Source: Theropithecus gelada (lineage: Eukaryota > Chordata > Mammalia > Primates > Cercopithecidae). From it: a DNA stretch of 64,000 nt. This document shows, in pieces, positions 11,291 to 23,886 of this stretch. The notes under the pieces are model-generated. The model was not told the origin of the DNA and ran no database searches. It worked only from the letters and a program-made list of their open reading frames with translations. The stretch is taken from contig NC_037671.1 in the NCBI RefSeq assembly GCF_003255815.1, positions 150,952,765 to 151,016,764 on the forward strand. The letters are read 5' to 3'. The position numbers and the translations under genes were made by a program. Each line of letters starts with the position of its first letter. Position 1 is the stretch's first letter.

Positions 11291-11575
11291 TTTTTTGAGA
11301 CGTAGTCTTGCTCTCGCCCAGGATGGAGTGCAGTGGTGCGATCTCGTCTCACTGCAAGCTCTGCCTCCCGGGTTCATGCCATTCTCCTGCCTCAGCCTCT
11401 CGAGCAGCTGGGACTACAGGCACCCGCCACCACGCCTGGCTAATTTTTTGTATTTTTAGTAGAGATGGGGTTTCACTGTGTTAGCCAGGATGGTCTCGAT
11501 CTCCTGACGTCGTGATCCACTGGCCTCAGCCTCCCAAAGTGCTGGGATTACAGGTGTGAGCCACCGCACCTGGCC
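11291..11575 (-). mobile_element. AluY-type element in L1 5'UTR
   Basis: Minus-strand Alu from the T-run at 11291 to ...ccaccgcacctggcc at 11575. It carries AluY-like features (actgcaagctctgcctcccggg, ttagccaggatggtctcgatctcctgac). The target-site duplication is ctcttttgtatt (11280-11291) and ctcttctgtatt (11575-11586), one mismatch. This is one of the youngest insertions in the left part of the window. Confidence 0.92.
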
Positions 11576-12600
11576 TCTTCTGTATTTTCTGTGTTCATAA
11601 CCATGCTCTGTGGTGGGCAGAAAGATGACACTCTCACCAGGCCTGCTCCTGGGCATTTAGGGAGTCCCCTTTGATCACTAGCACCACTCTCATTTTTCTT
11701 TTGTTGAGTGTTCCAGGGTGTGGCACTTCATCAGGTAGAGACCAGGACAGGGAGATAGACCACACTCTTTCTGAACTGGTCCTGTGGAAAGAGGCACACC
11801 CCACTGCCACATATCTTGTCCCTCTTGGTGCTATGAGAGTGGGGGCTCCTCTGCTTGAGTGCCGGCCACAGCTCTTAGCTCAGTACTCCAGAGCTGTGTG
11901 CCAGAGCCCTGGCATGCTGGGAGAGCCAGTGGCTTAGGCTGGGCTCTGGCTCTGCTGGGGGATACAAAGTGCTCCCAGGAAAGTACTCAGGTGTATTAAA
12001 GCACTCAGGCTGGGCCCTGGAGGCTGTGCTATGCATACACTTCTATGGAGTGGGTCAACAGGGGCCCTGGGAGGGGCTAGTGGGCAGGAGGGCCTGTAAA
12101 ACTGATGCACCCTAGTCCTGAAGGAAAGCCAGTCTTGCCCTTTCCTGGCTTGGTAGTCAGCTGGGGCTGGAGCTTCTCAGAGGGAGATGACATGCCCTGG
12201 GAGTGAGCATCTATGGCTGCACTTTGTTAGAGCCACCCCCCCATGCACAAAAGCTCATGGGCTCTGTGCCAGCTGAAGCCCTGTCTGCTTACTCCCTGGC
12301 CATATCCCTCTGCCAATTCACAGGCTCATGGGAGTGTGGGGTTCCCTGTAGCTAGGATCCCAGTGGCCTGCAGGGAGATGGGGCTGTCCTTCAGTCCCTT
12401 ACCCCTTCCCCAGGAGCTGTTTGGTGCACCCGATTCAGTGTTCTCAGCTTCCTCTTCAGCCTCAGTGTTAGTCTTGTCTCTCCATCCACCCTCAGTGTTT
12501 TCTCTCCAAAGATATACCCAAATTATATTGGTTTACTTGCTAATTTGTTCTCTCTCAGTGGTAACAGTGCTTTGTGGCCATGTCTAGTTTGCTTTCTTGT

Positions 12601-15370
12601 CCCCCACCTCGATTATATATAACAGTTCTGAGCGCACTAGTATCTTTAAGTTTGCTTATATAAGAGCACTGAAGGAGAGAAGCTGTTTTGTGGATAACCT
12701 TTCTAAGTCAGTGTAGCATTTAATTCTTTTTTCTGTGTCCTCCTCTCTTCTGATTTCTTCTCCTATGATTTCCTGTAATTTCTTTTAAAATTGTACAGAA
12801 ACCAATCTTTTTGGAGTTAAGACTCATACTGGAACCACTCTTCTTGATTTGTCCAAAGCTACCTATGAGAGAAATACTGCTGGTGGAAGATGGGTTGTTG
12901 AAAAGATATCTCTTGTATGGAATTAGGACAGTTTTGGCTTGCATGCTGAAATTTTGTTTTAAAAACATATTTTTAGCTAATCTAAAAATATATTTTAAAA
13001 TAAAAATTACCTGTGTTAGTCTCAATTTGAAGATTATTTGTGGATTCACAGCCAGCAAGATCTGTTTCTTTAATGAACAACAGCACTACCTAGAGACAGT
13101 GTACTGCTAAGTGGAGGGTTTCTGAGATTTCTGTGTTGAGTTCCTAACATCTAATAGACCAGCTAGGAAAAGTGGTTCGTGTTCAGATGGAGAGATTTCA
13201 TCACTTGGCCATCTAGAATTGGATGGGAGAACTAGAAGCCATAAACCGGCAGCCCAGGTATATATGTTTGGCCTGCAGATAAGTTTTATTTGGCCCACAT
13301 AGTTTTTTAAAAAATGGAATTACTTGATTACATTTCAAAATTAGATTTCACGTACAAGTTTAGTTTCTGGCTTCTTTTGAAAAACTGGACAATATGGCAA
13401 TAATATGCCCATAATTAGTTGGACCTAAATAGTAGCTTCTCCCTTTAGATGAAGACACATTTTTGGTTCACTCCATTTAGACTTTACTCATGTTAACTAT
13501 AGCACCTCTGTAGGCATTTGCGTTCATAAGCCATTTGAAAACTTTAAATCTGACATTTATATTATTTTAGTGGCATGCACTACCCGTGACTCTATTATAT
13601 TCTCTTTCTCATCGTGGTATTTTCCAATATTTTCTCATGTTTCCGGTAGCAATTAGCCTGTACGATTGGTTCAAGAGCTTGCTCAATTGTAAGTCCAGTA
13701 GCAACAGCCAGGGCCTTAAGGAATCTAGAGTAGTGCTAAGTATTTGAACTAATCTAAGAAAATCTCCTATCAACCTTATCTTTCCTATTCAAAGGGAACT
13801 CAAATTTGTTAAGATTTTTTGTTTCTAAACAGGCTAGATTAAAACTAGTGTCCAATTTGCTGCTTTCTGAGGGAGTTTCTTGGACCTCCTGAATTTAGTG
13901 TGCAGATAATAGTGCTACATGGGATTTGGTTCTTTGTATATTCAGCACCAAAGGGGACCTTCTTAAATTGTACTGACTCAGCAATGTCTCTTTTTCTTTT
14001 ATGACGCTTCTCTAGGAACCATAATAGCACAGAGTTAATTGTCTTGCTCACACTTTTTTGCTTTTTAATCCCAAGAATTTGACAGGCTATAGTGAAAATG
14101 TACTCTAGACTTAGTTCTAGAGTGGTAATTTACTGTAAGCAATACCTGGTATTACACTTGAGTTCTGTAATTCTGAATGGTACCCCTGCAAAATGCATTG
14201 CCATGCCTACGCCACTTGAGCACTGAGTTACATATTTTTTGAGTAGATGAGTGATGGAAACGATTTAAAACTCATCTTGTTTTGACCTAGTCTTTGTGCC
14301 ACATTCAAAGGAACAGAAACCTGTGTTCAAATGTTTTGAAGAATAATGCAGATCATAATTTAGGCTCTCTTAAAGGCCTAGTACTTACAATCATGTAGGG
14401 AAACTTACAATCATGGCGGAAACTGAAGGGAAAGCAGGCACATCTCAAGTCTTGTATAACCAGCAGGAAGAAGAGAGAGATAAGGGGGAGATGCTACATA
14501 CTTTCTATAGCATTTCATAGAGAAGTTTCTAAGATTTTTCTTCAGATAAGTTTCCCTTTCCCCAAAGTTTCCGATTAATAAAATTTCTGCTTCTCCTACT
14601 CTCTCCAGAGAACTGTCAATATATTTTTTTTCAATGTTCAGTAGCTCTTCCTCTTCTTGTGCACTACATTTCCAACCATCCTAATGTATGTGAACACATA
14701 ACCCTCCATGTCTGGTATTATCCCTACCCCTATCCATTTTATATGTAACTTTTTCCTATCAAGGTTGCTTTTCTCATGAGAAACAACTCTCTTGTGAATG
14801 AGTAAATAAAACTGTCCATTTTGTATGTACAATGAAAACTTGAATGGAGGAAATTTAGTTCGTCTCTTACCTTGTCACCCTGCTATATGAAGAAAGAGAA
14901 TTACTGAAATACTGGATATATAAAGCATATTAATACCCAGGCAATCATTATGGAGTAAAAGCACTTCAGAAAATACCCTGTTTGCATAATAGTTAAGGTA
15001 TTTAGTCCCCACAAAAGCCTGTAAGAAAGATATTCACAATTATTCACTTAGTCACAAATCAAGAAACTTAAGATTCAGAGAGAAGTAAATTGATGCACAT
15101 AAGCATGCTCAAAATTGCCCATGCAGGCATTTTTCATGTAGACACAAGGATTGAAGATAATAGTCCTGGTGAATATAGAGATCTGGATAATGTGAAGTGA
15201 TTTAGTATTTCTTAATTTTGGGGTAGAAGTAGACTATGAGGGTGGATAACTTAGATCACCTGGCCTAACTCTTTGAATATTGTAAACTTGGGAGTCAGGG
15301 ATATAATTAAAATGGAATTGTGACCTAATTATAGATTTTGAGGAATTTACATGAGTTGCAATTAAACCAC
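12601..15370. other. Mostly unique intergenic DNA
   Basis: No gene was recognised. Open frames of up to ~110 codons (for example 12720-13058 minus and 12811-13110 plus, which overlap on opposite strands) have no domain. A stretch near 13240-13320 (cagcccaggtatatatgtttggcctgcag) looks like an old repeat I cannot name. A 105-bp copy of LTR sequence sits at 14401-14505 and is listed separately. Confidence 0.5.
14401..14505 (-). repeat. 105-bp duplicate of LTR interior (copy of 15496-15600)
   Basis: 14401-14505 and 15496-15600 are the same length and differ at three positions by my reading (about 97% identical, no gaps). The right-hand copy lies inside a complete MST-like LTR; the left-hand copy has no LTR sequence on either side. 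The left copy is preceded by cttacaatcatg, which also occurs within the duplicated block, so microhomology may have guided the copying. Confidence 0.9.
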
Positions 15371-15753
15371 TGTATTAGCCTGTTCTCACATTGCTATAAG
15401 GAAATACCTGAAACTGGTAATTTATAAGAAAAGAGGTTGAATGAGCTCATGGTTTCTCAGGCTGTACAGGCTTCTGCTTCTGGGGAAGCCTCAGGAAACT
15501 TACAATCATGGCGGAAGCTGAAGGGAAAGCAGGCACGTCTCAAGTCTTGTATAACCAGCAGGAAGAAGAGAGAGAGAAGGGGGAGATGCTACATACTTTC
15601 AAACAACCAGATCTCCTGAGAACTCTATTATGAGAAGAACCAGGGAGAAGTCTGCCCCTATGAACCAATCACCTTTCACCAGCCCCTCCTCTAATCCTGA
15701 GAATTACAATTTGACATGAGATTTGGGTGGGGACACAGAACCCGACCATATCA
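15371..15753 (-). mobile_element. Solo MaLR LTR (MST/MLT1-like)
   Basis: The sequence starts TGTATTAGCCTGTTCTCACA and ends GACCATATCA, the reverse of the TGATATGG...TAATACA ends of THE1/MST-type LTRs. The 5-bp target-site duplication accac is present at 15366-15370 and 15754-15758. No internal retroviral-like sequence is attached, so this is a solo LTR left by LTR-LTR recombination. MaLR elements are ERVL-related and non-coding here. Confidence 0.92.
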
Positions 15754-16829
15754 ACCACTATTAGGATATGTTAGTATAAAGAAAATAATGTTACACATGT
15801 GCAAAAATACATGCATTTTTGTTGTAAAGAATAATATAAAGCTACTGTTTAGAGATTTTTTTGCAACTGGTAAAGCAAGAAAAGCACATGTTTGTTTTTG
15901 TTCTCCTTAACTCTGACCCACAAAGAATGAAAGGAAATGAACATTTTTATGGTTCGTGACAGTGAATTTTCTCTCCATATTCTGTGGATGATGAACCAAC
16001 TTAATTGTGAAGTCCAGATTTCTGATTAAGCAGTTTGTTCTTAGTGGGCTTTTAAATCAAATTTTATCTCTGAACTTTGAGAGTTAAGGCTGCCAAGATT
16101 TAAATGAGGAAAAAAGTTCGTTTTTATCCCTACTAGCATTGAAGTTTAAGGCTTTGAAATTGTGAAACATTACTAAAAATAAGTCAAATATGAAAATAAA
16201 GTTGGGATTGAGTTTTCATGATATTTACTATGCAGGGGAAAACATTCGACTCTAATATATGTATAGTATAGTTACATTTGATTTGTATTATAAGTTCAAG
16301 TTAGAGCCTTCAAAATAATTATTTTCTTTTCCAAAATTTTACTCTGATTTTTTAAAATTACCTTACTCATAAATAGAATACATATATTTTATTAGCTTTT
16401 TTGCATAGACTTTTTAGTGAAAGAGGCAGTTTTCAAGACTACAAATTTTAGGAATTTTAGAAAGTTCATTGAAATTTTGTTGTAAATTAAACCGTTAAAG
16501 TTTCTGTTTTTAAAATTGTCATCTAATATTTCAATATACTATTGCAACAAATTTTTTAGTAATCTATATACATTTTTGTCAGTTTAGATTTTAAGTTGAT
16601 CTTAGATTAAGTATTAATGAACCATACTTGTATATGAAGCTTTGAGATTGAATAATGCCTTTATGAGTGCCATTTTATGAATAGTTTCTGAATTTTTAAA
16701 TATATATCATATACTCAATCTTGTTAGGAGTGTTTGTTTATTTAGTTCTTGCTATGTGCTCAGCAATCAAGCAGAGTGAAAGAGAGACACTGTCCCTGTA
16801 CTTCAGGTTACCATCTAACTATTTGAGAG
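15754..16829. other. Unique AT-rich DNA
   Basis: No gene was seen. Near 16735-16820 the sequence (gttcttgctatgtgctcagc...) resembles an old L2/MIR tail, at low confidence. Confidence 0.45.
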
Positions 16830-17188
16830 TGTATCTTAGTCTCTTTTTTTGTGGCTATTGCAGAATACCTGAGATTGGATAATTGATAAAGAACAGAGAT
16901 TTATTTCTTATAGTTCCAGAGGCTGGGAAGTTCAAGGTTGAGGGACCTGCATCTAGGGAGGGCCTTCTTGCTGTCTCATCTGATGGTGGGAGGGTCAAGA
17001 AAGATGCACAAGAGAGCAACAGACGGAACTTGCAGCCTAAAGTCCTTTGATAATTGCCATTAATTGTTTATGAGGGCAGAGCCTTCATGACCTAAACACC
17101 TCCCTTTAGACTCTACCTTTCCCCACTGTTGTACTGGAGATTAAATTTCCAACACATGCATTTTGGGTGACACATTCAAACCATACCA
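16830..17188 (-). mobile_element. MLT1-type MaLR LTR
   Basis: It starts tgtatcttagtctc, carries agaatacctgagattggata and ttccagaggctgggaagttc, and ends ...ttcaaaccatacca. These are MLT1 LTR blocks read on the minus strand. Flanks gagag (16825-16829) and gagtg (17189-17193) are a probable 5-bp duplication with one change. It is more diverged, so probably older, than the LTR at 15.4 kb. Confidence 0.85.
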
Positions 17189-17249
17189 GAGTGTCTTACT
17201 ATAGAATTTGTTTAAATATTTGCCAGTGAAAATTTTTAAGAATCAGTCA

Positions 17250-17720
17250 TATATTTAAAAATTTTATTTTATTGTTTTTATATTTTATTTTATTTTATTT
17301 TTATTTTTATTTTTTTGAGATGGAGTCTCGCTCTGTCGCCCAGGCTGGAGCGCAGTGGCACCATCTCTGCTCACTGCAAGCTCCGCCTCCCAGGTTCATG
17401 CCATTCTCCTGCCTCAGCCTCCCGAGTAGCCGAGACTACAGGCGCCCGCCACCACGCCTGGCAAATTTTTTTGTATTTTTTTAGTAGAGACGGGGTTTCA
17501 CCATGTTAGCCAGGATGGTCTTGATCTCCTGACCTCGTGATCCGCCCGCCTCGGCCTCCCAAAGTGCGGAGATTACAGGCGTGAGCCACCATGCCCTGCC
17601 TTAAATTTTATTTTAATAGCTTTAGTAGTGCAAGTGGTTTTTGGTTACCCGGATGAGTTGTGTAGTAGTGAAGTTTGGGTTTTAAATGTACCTGTCACCC
17701 AGATAGTGTATATTGTATCC
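17250..17720 (-). mobile_element. Old L1 3'-end fragment, interrupted by AluY
   Basis: After the Alu, 17601-17720 (aatagctttagtag...ggttacccggatgagttg...cacccagatagtgtatattgtatcc) is the reverse of an L1PB/L1MA-type 3'UTR. Only the last part of the 3'UTR is present. The left edge is hidden in T-rich sequence shared with the Alu tail. Confidence 0.65.
17273..17600 (-). mobile_element. AluY-type element with (TTTTA)n tail
   Basis: Minus-strand Alu: a T-rich (TTTTA)n tail, then gagatggagtctcgctctgt (from 17317), ending ...gtgagccaccatgccctgcc. AluY-like positions include gttagccaggatggtcttgatctcctgacctcg. The flanking repeat aaattttatttta occurs before the tail (about 17259-17271) and after the element (17603-17615), consistent with a target-site duplication. 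Confidence 0.9.
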
Positions 17721-18918
17721 AATAGCAAAAGTAAAATAAATTTAAAAAATAGTGATCATATATAATACAGAAAAACAATCAAGGTCATAGTAATCACAGA
17801 CATGCAATGTACAAGATTTGGATCAGAAAGTCTTCCTGATATAATTTTTCTTTTCTTTTTTTTGGCACTAAGTTCAGACATGGTGGAAAAGGATAAAGGA
17901 GGGTTGACAATTGGCAGAAAACATACAGGCAGTGGTACAATGATACAAGAAGGAATAAACCTTAAGAGTAACTCCAGATTAGAGTGAAGCAGGGTGGATA
18001 CGATGAGACTGAAGAGATTGTCAGGAAGACTTCCAAATGGTGGAGACTTGAAACACCAGAGATGTAGAATCAGTGTAGGGACCTGGGGGTAGTGAGTTTC
18101 TTGAAGATTATTCTAGTAACTGAGTGGGTTAAGAGGTAATAGGGACAGCGAAGCTAATTTGGAAGGCGTTTGAGTGGGTCAGGTATGAAGTAATTACACC
18201 AAAGGCTTGAAGTTCTGAAATAAAGAGGAAACAGCAGATGTGGGAGAACTCAGGAAGGAAAAAAAAATTACATAAAGTGTTTGTTTAGTGTCTAAGTCAG
18301 TTTAACTTAATTTTAATCAGTTGAGGGTAAACATTGATGAATTACGATTTTGATTTAAACCATAATCTAGAGGACTTGCATTAGTTTGGGATGTTAAGAT
18401 ATGTTATGAAAATCCCAGATACAGCAGCTTAGATAAAATGGGGAAGTGGGCGATTTAGGTTTTCTGTGGTGGTTTAACTATTTCATCAGGGTACTGGGCT
18501 CTTTCTATTTCTCAGTCTTTCTGTGAAGGCCTTTCTTCATCTTTGTGCATATCCTTCTAGTCTAAAGACAGCTACTGCATATCCGGGTATCATCTTTATG
18601 TTTTGCACTGGGGGAATAAAAGAAGAAACAGGAGAAGGTAGTGCCTGCATCAGGAAAGAAAAAGCTTTTTATCTTATTCACTTATACATGTCATAGACCA
18701 CCATTAGCTGCACTGGAGTCTGGAGAAAGTGAGGTTTGTTTTATTTCGGTTTTGACTGAGCACAGTGAAGGTTCTGTAATTAAGGGAAGGAGAAGCAGAC
18801 ACTGGGTAGACATTTCTGACAAGTTGTTCTGTAGAACCCATTGATTCTTCAAAAATATTAAACTATAAAAACTTTAATGTATTGGGTTGGAGTATTTTTA
18901 GTTGTTTGGATACTGTAT
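17721..18918. other. Unique intergenic DNA
   Basis: No gene was seen. Small open frames at 17802-17987 and 18641-18844 have no recognisable domain or splice context. Confidence 0.5.
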
Positions 18919-19068
18919 TAGGATTTTTTTTTTTTCCTTCAAATTTCAATAGGCTTTTGGGGAACAGGTACTGTTTGGTTACATGAATAAATTCTTTAGT
19001 GGTGATGTGTGAGATTTTGGTATACCCATCACCCAAGCAGTGTACACCATACCCAATGTGTAGTCTTT

Positions 19069-19329
19069 CTTTCTTTCTTTTTTGAGACAGAGTCTTGCTC
19101 TGTCACCCAGTCTGGAGTACAGTGGTGCGATCTCGGCTCACTGCAAGCTCTGCCTCCCGTGTTCATGCCATTCTCCTGCCTCAGCCTCCTGAGTAGCTGG
19201 GACTGCAGACGCCCGCCACCATGCCTGGCTAATTTTTTGTATTTTTTAGTAGAGACGGGATTTTGCCATGTTAGCCAGGATGGTCTCAATGTCCTGACCT
19301 CGTGATCTGCCCGCCTCGCCTCCCAAAGT
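19069..19329 (-). mobile_element. 5'-truncated AluY-type element with (CTTT)n tail
   Basis: A minus-strand Alu starts after a (ttct)n tail and stops at ...cgcctcccaaagtc, so it lacks the last ~35 nt (the Alu 5' end). The target-site duplication cccaatgtgtagtcttt is exact over 17 bp at 19052-19068 and 19330-19346, confirming that truncation happened at insertion and not later. Confidence 0.94.
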
Positions 19330-21182
19330 CCCAATGTGTAGTCTTTTATCTATCACCCTCCTCCCACCCTTTCCCTCAAGTCCGCAATCCCTTGTATTAT
19401 TCTTATGTCTTTGTGTCCTCATAGCTTAGCTCCCACTTAAGAGTGAGAACATACGATGTTTGGTTTTCCATCCCCGAATTACTTCACATACAATAATGGT
19501 CTCCAGTTCCATCCAGGTTGCTGCAAATACCATTATTATTAATTTTTTATGGCTGAGTAGTATTCCATGGTGTATATATATACCACAATTTCTTTACCCA
19601 CTCGTTGATAGATGTGCATTTGGGCTGGTTCCATATTTTTCCAATTGTGAATTGTGCTGCTATAAACATGTGTTTGCAAATATCTTTTTCATGTAACGAC
19701 TCCTTCTGGGACCCAGTAGTGAGATTGCTGGATTAAATAATAGTTCTACTTTTCAATTTTAAAGGAATCTGCACACTTTTCCGTAGTGGTTGTACATTCC
19801 CACTAGCTGTAGAAAAGTGTCCCGTTTTCGCAACATCCTCACCAACATCTATTTTTTTTTTAAAGTTTTTGATTATGGCCATTCTTACAGGAGTAAGGTG
19901 GAATCACATTGTGGTTTTGCTTTGCATTTCCCTGATTATTAGTGATGTTGAGCATTATTTCATATGTTTGTTGGCCATTTGTATATCTTCTTTTGAGAAT
20001 CGTCTATTCATGTCCTTAGCCCGCTTTTTGTTGGGATTATTTTTTTTTCTTGGTTTTTTTTTGGGGGGGTTCTTTGTAGATTCTGGATATTAGTCCTTTG
20101 TCAGATTTATAGATCGTGAAGATTTTCTCACACTTTGGGGGTTGTCTGTTTACTTTGCTGATTATTTCTTTTGCTGTGCAGAAGCTTTTTAGTTAAAGTC
20201 CCATCTATTTATCTTTGTTGCATTTGCATTTGCTTTTGGGTTCTTGGTCATAAAATATTTGCCTAATTCAATGTCAAGAAGGGTTTTTCCGATGTTATCT
20301 CCTATAATTTTTATGGTTTCTGGTCTTGGATTTAAATCTATATCCATCTTGAGTTGATTTTTATATAATGGGAGAGATGAGGATCCAGTTTCATTCTTCT
20401 ACCTGTGGCTTGCCAATTATTCCAGCACCATTTGTTAAATAGGGTGTCCTTTCCCCACTTTATGTTTTTGTTTGCTTTGTCAAAGATCAGTTAGCTGTAA
20501 GTATTTGACTTTATTTCTGAGTTCTCTATTCTGTTCCATTGGTCTATGTGGCTATTTTTTATACCAGTACCGTGATATGTTGGCAACAAGGACCTTATAG
20601 TATAGTTTGAAGTTAGGTAATGTGATGGCCTTCAGATTTGTTCTTTTTGCTTAGTTTTGCTTTGACTGCGTGGGATTTTTTTGGTTCCATATGAATTTTA
20701 GTATTATATTTTCTAGTTCTGTGAAGAATGATGGTGGTATTTTGATGAGAATTGCATTGAATTTGTAGATTTCTTTTTGCAATGAATTTGTCATTTTCAC
20801 AGTGTTGATTCTACCCATCCGTGAGCATGGGATGTGTTTCCATGTGTGTCATCTGTGATTTCTTTTATCAGTGTTTTGTAGTTTTCCTTGTAGAGGTCGT
20901 TCACCTCTTGGTTAGGTATATTCCTAAGTATTTTATTTTTTACTTTTGCAGATTTTGTAAAAGGGGTTGAGTTTTTAATTTTATTCTCAGCTTTGTCACT
21001 GTTGGTGTATAGCAGAGCTACTGATTTGTGTACATTAATTGTGTATCCTGAAACTTCGCTGATTTCATTGAGCAGTTCTAGGAGCTTTTTGGGAGAATCT
21101 TTAGTGTTTTCTAGGTATATGATCATATCATCAGCAAACGACAGTTTGACTTACTCTTAACTGATTTGGATGCAGTTTCTTT

Positions 21183-21501
21183 CTTTTTTTTTTTTTTTTT
21201 CTTGAGATGGAGTCTTGCTCCGTCACCCAGACTGGAGTGCAGTGGCGCGATCTTGGCTCACTACAACCTCCACCTCCCAGGTCCAAGCGATTCTCCTGCC
21301 TCGGCCTCTCAAGTAGCTGGGATTACAGGCACCTGCCACCACGCCTGGCAAATTTTTGTTTGTTTGTTTGTTTGTATTTTTTTAGTAGAGGTGGGGTTTC
21401 ACCATGTTGGCCAGGCTGGTCTCGAACTCCTGACCTCAGGTAATCCACCTGCCCTGCCTCCCAAAGTGCTGGGATTATAGGTGTGAGCCATCATGCCTGG
21501 C
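21183..21501 (-). mobile_element. AluS-type element
   Basis: Minus-strand Alu with a T-run at 21184-21200, an AluS-like interior (ttggccaggctggtctcgaactcctgacctc) and a (tttg)4 expansion in the mid-element linker near 21356-21375. Target-site duplication: ggatgcagtttctttc (21168-21183) and ggatgcagtttgtttc (21503-21518). Confidence 0.92.
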
Positions 21502-22626
21502 AGGATGCAGTTTGTTTCTTCCTCTTGTCTGATTGCTCTAGCTAGGACTTCCAGTACTATATTGAATAGAAGTGGCAAGAATGGGTGTCCTTGTCTTGTT
21601 CCACTTCTCAGGGGACATGCGTTCAACTTTTTCCTGTTCAGTATTATGTTGGCTGTGGGTTTGTTATAGATAGCTTTTATGATCTTAAGGTAGGTCCCTT
21701 CTATGGTATTTTTGCTGAGGGTTTCAATCATAAATCATAAATAATCATAAATGCTGGATTTTGTCAATTTTTTTTTCTGCATCTATTGATACATGCTTTT
21801 TGTTTTTAATTCTGTTTATGTGTTGCATCACATTTATTGAATTGTATATATTAAATTGTCCCTGCATCCCTGGTATGAAACCCAGTTGATCATGGTGGAT
21901 TACCTTTTTAATATGCTGTTGGATTTGATTAGCTAATATTTTGTAAAGGATTTTTATATCTGTATTCATCAAGGATGTTAACCTATAGTTTTCTTTTTTT
22001 GTTATGTCCTTCCCTGGTTTTGATATTAGGGTGATACTGGCTTCATAGAATGATTTAGGGAGGATTCCTTCTTTGTCTTATAGCATAATGTCAATAGGAT
22101 TGGTACCAATTTTTCTTTGAGTGTCTGATAGAATTCAGCTGTGAATTCATCTGGTCCTGGACTTTTTTGTTGATATTTTTTAAATTTGTATTTTAATCTC
22201 ACTGCCGTTATTGGTCCATTCAGAGTTTCTATTTCTTCCTAGTTTAATCTGGAAGTGTTGTATATTTCCAAGAATTTCTTATCTCCTGTAGGTTTTCTAG
22301 TTTATGTGTGTAAAGGTGTTCATAGTAGCCTTGAACAATCTTTTTTTTTTTTTTTTTTCCTGTGGTATCGGTTGTAATAAATCTTGTTTCATTTCTAATT
22401 GAGCTTATTTGGATCATCTCTCTTCTTTTCTTGGTTAATCTCACAATGATCTATCAATTTTATTTATCTTTTCAAAGAACCAGCTTTTTGTTTCATTTAT
22501 CTTTTGTATTGTTATTTTGTTTCAATTTCATTTAGTTCTGTTCTGATGTTTGTTATTTCTTTTATTCTGCTGGGTTTGGGTTTAATTTGTTCTTGTTTCT
22601 CCAGTTCCTTGAGGTGTGACCTTAAA

Positions 22627-23886
22627 TGGACATTTTTTACTATTATTCTGATCCTATTTCTTTCTCACATTGGGTACCAGAGGAAACCCAGATGACACCA
22701 GCAAGAAAATGTAGAAAATTCATGTGCTTTGAGGACCAATTTATGCATATGAAAAATATTATATAAGTACATAGTTTTAACATCTTTAAATTTAAAATTT
22801 TGATTTATATTCTATGTTTATAGTTTCAGCTTCTAACATTTTAAATTATCTTTTCAAAATTGCATATCATTTTATTGTGTTGCTTTCTAATACCACTTGT
22901 GATCTCCGTTGAAGGTAAGCCTTTAAATTAAATGAATGACCCAGAATACTTATAACACTTCTGTAATAGGAAATAAATGTAGCCAGATACATTATCAGGT
23001 ACATTTAGTACACTTTATTCCTCAGACAATATGTGATATAGGTGCAAAATTGTACAGCTAAAAGTAATTAGCCCATGAGATCATGAAATTGCTGAAATAT
23101 TCCTGAAGGTTTTAAGAATGAGGCCCTAAAGGTACACAGTTATTTGAAATATTTTTTGAACAAGCCTCCAGTGATTCAGAAGGAGTTATAATGTCTAGCC
23201 AAAAGATTGAGTCACTGATGAAGTACAGAAAAAAACAGCAATAAACTTGCTAAGTGTCCTTTCTGGAAATGCAATCATTTCATTGCTACTCACATAAGTC
23301 CTCTAAAGTGCTTTGGGATATTACGAGTAATATAGATTCTATGCCCTGGAGTAATAAAATAAAATGTTTTTCTTAGTCATTTGGAATTTTAAATGTTGCT
23401 TTGTTTATGGATGCAACTGAGTCATTTTTCTACTTAGCTTTCTAAGGGAAAGCTCAAAGTTATTTTCTTTTTATATTATTATAGTTGAATAACTATGTAT
23501 TAATGCTTCTTCACATATGGAAAATAATAAATGTATAAGATATAAATGATAGCATAATAATGTTTCAGATTCTGAAATCTTGTAAATGATTTTGTAACAA
23601 AATCTGCATTATTCTGAAGCTTCCAGGAACCAAAAGAAATTAAGTGAAACTCTAAGGTATTTATTCTGTGGACAAGATATTAAATATTATTTCATAATGT
23701 ACTATTTTTAATGCACTATGCTTGAGAATGAGAGGCATATAAAACATTAGAACACATTCTGTGTCCTTAAGAAGTTTACAGTTTGAACAAATAACACAGA
23801 AAATAACTTGAAGACATATGACAGTTTGCTAAGATGTTAAGCCCTTTGAGCCATAAAAATTTGTGCTTCTAACATGACTGCTATTT
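22627..23886. other. Unique AT-rich DNA
   Basis: No gene or recognised repeat was found. Confidence 0.5.

Larger units (their letters stand above)
6567..12600 (-). mobile_element. Long antisense L1 (older than L1PA) lacking its 3' end
   Basis: From left to right this reads as reverse ORF2 C-terminus (from about 6567), RT domain to 8820, a small inverted block (8821-8950), the ORF2 linker and endonuclease region (8953-~10.3 kb), ORF1 (~10.34-10.95 kb), then an antisense 5'UTR rich in GGGCCCTGG-like and CCAGTGGC-like blocks to about 12.6 kb. All coding parts carry many stops. The ORF1 and 5'UTR type point to an L1PB/L1MA-age element. The 3'UTR and the last part of ORF2 are absent at the left, which normal L1 insertion does not produce; a later deletion is likely. 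Two Alus are nested in it. The right end is approximate. Confidence 0.82.
18919..22626 (-). mobile_element. 5'-truncated antisense L1 (L1PB/L1MA age)
   Basis: A T-run (18919-18931) leads into a reverse 3'UTR (ggggaacaggtactgtttggttacatg...acccaagcagtg), then reverse ORF2 from its C-terminus through RT. The L1 match stops at about 22626 (ccttgaggtgtgaccttaa). That is within the ORF2 linker, so endonuclease, ORF1 and 5'UTR are missing: ordinary 5' truncation. RT fragments survive in broken frames, for example RSGTRQGHPF-LPLLFNIVLEVLARAIRQ near 21540-21640 and DQLGFIPGMQGQFNI near 21850-21900. Two Alus are inserted. No clear target-site duplication was found. Confidence 0.85.

Noticed and set aside
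12720..13110. Overlapping ~100-codon frames on opposite strands
   Set aside because: AT-rich DNA, no domain, no splice or promoter context; consistent with chance.
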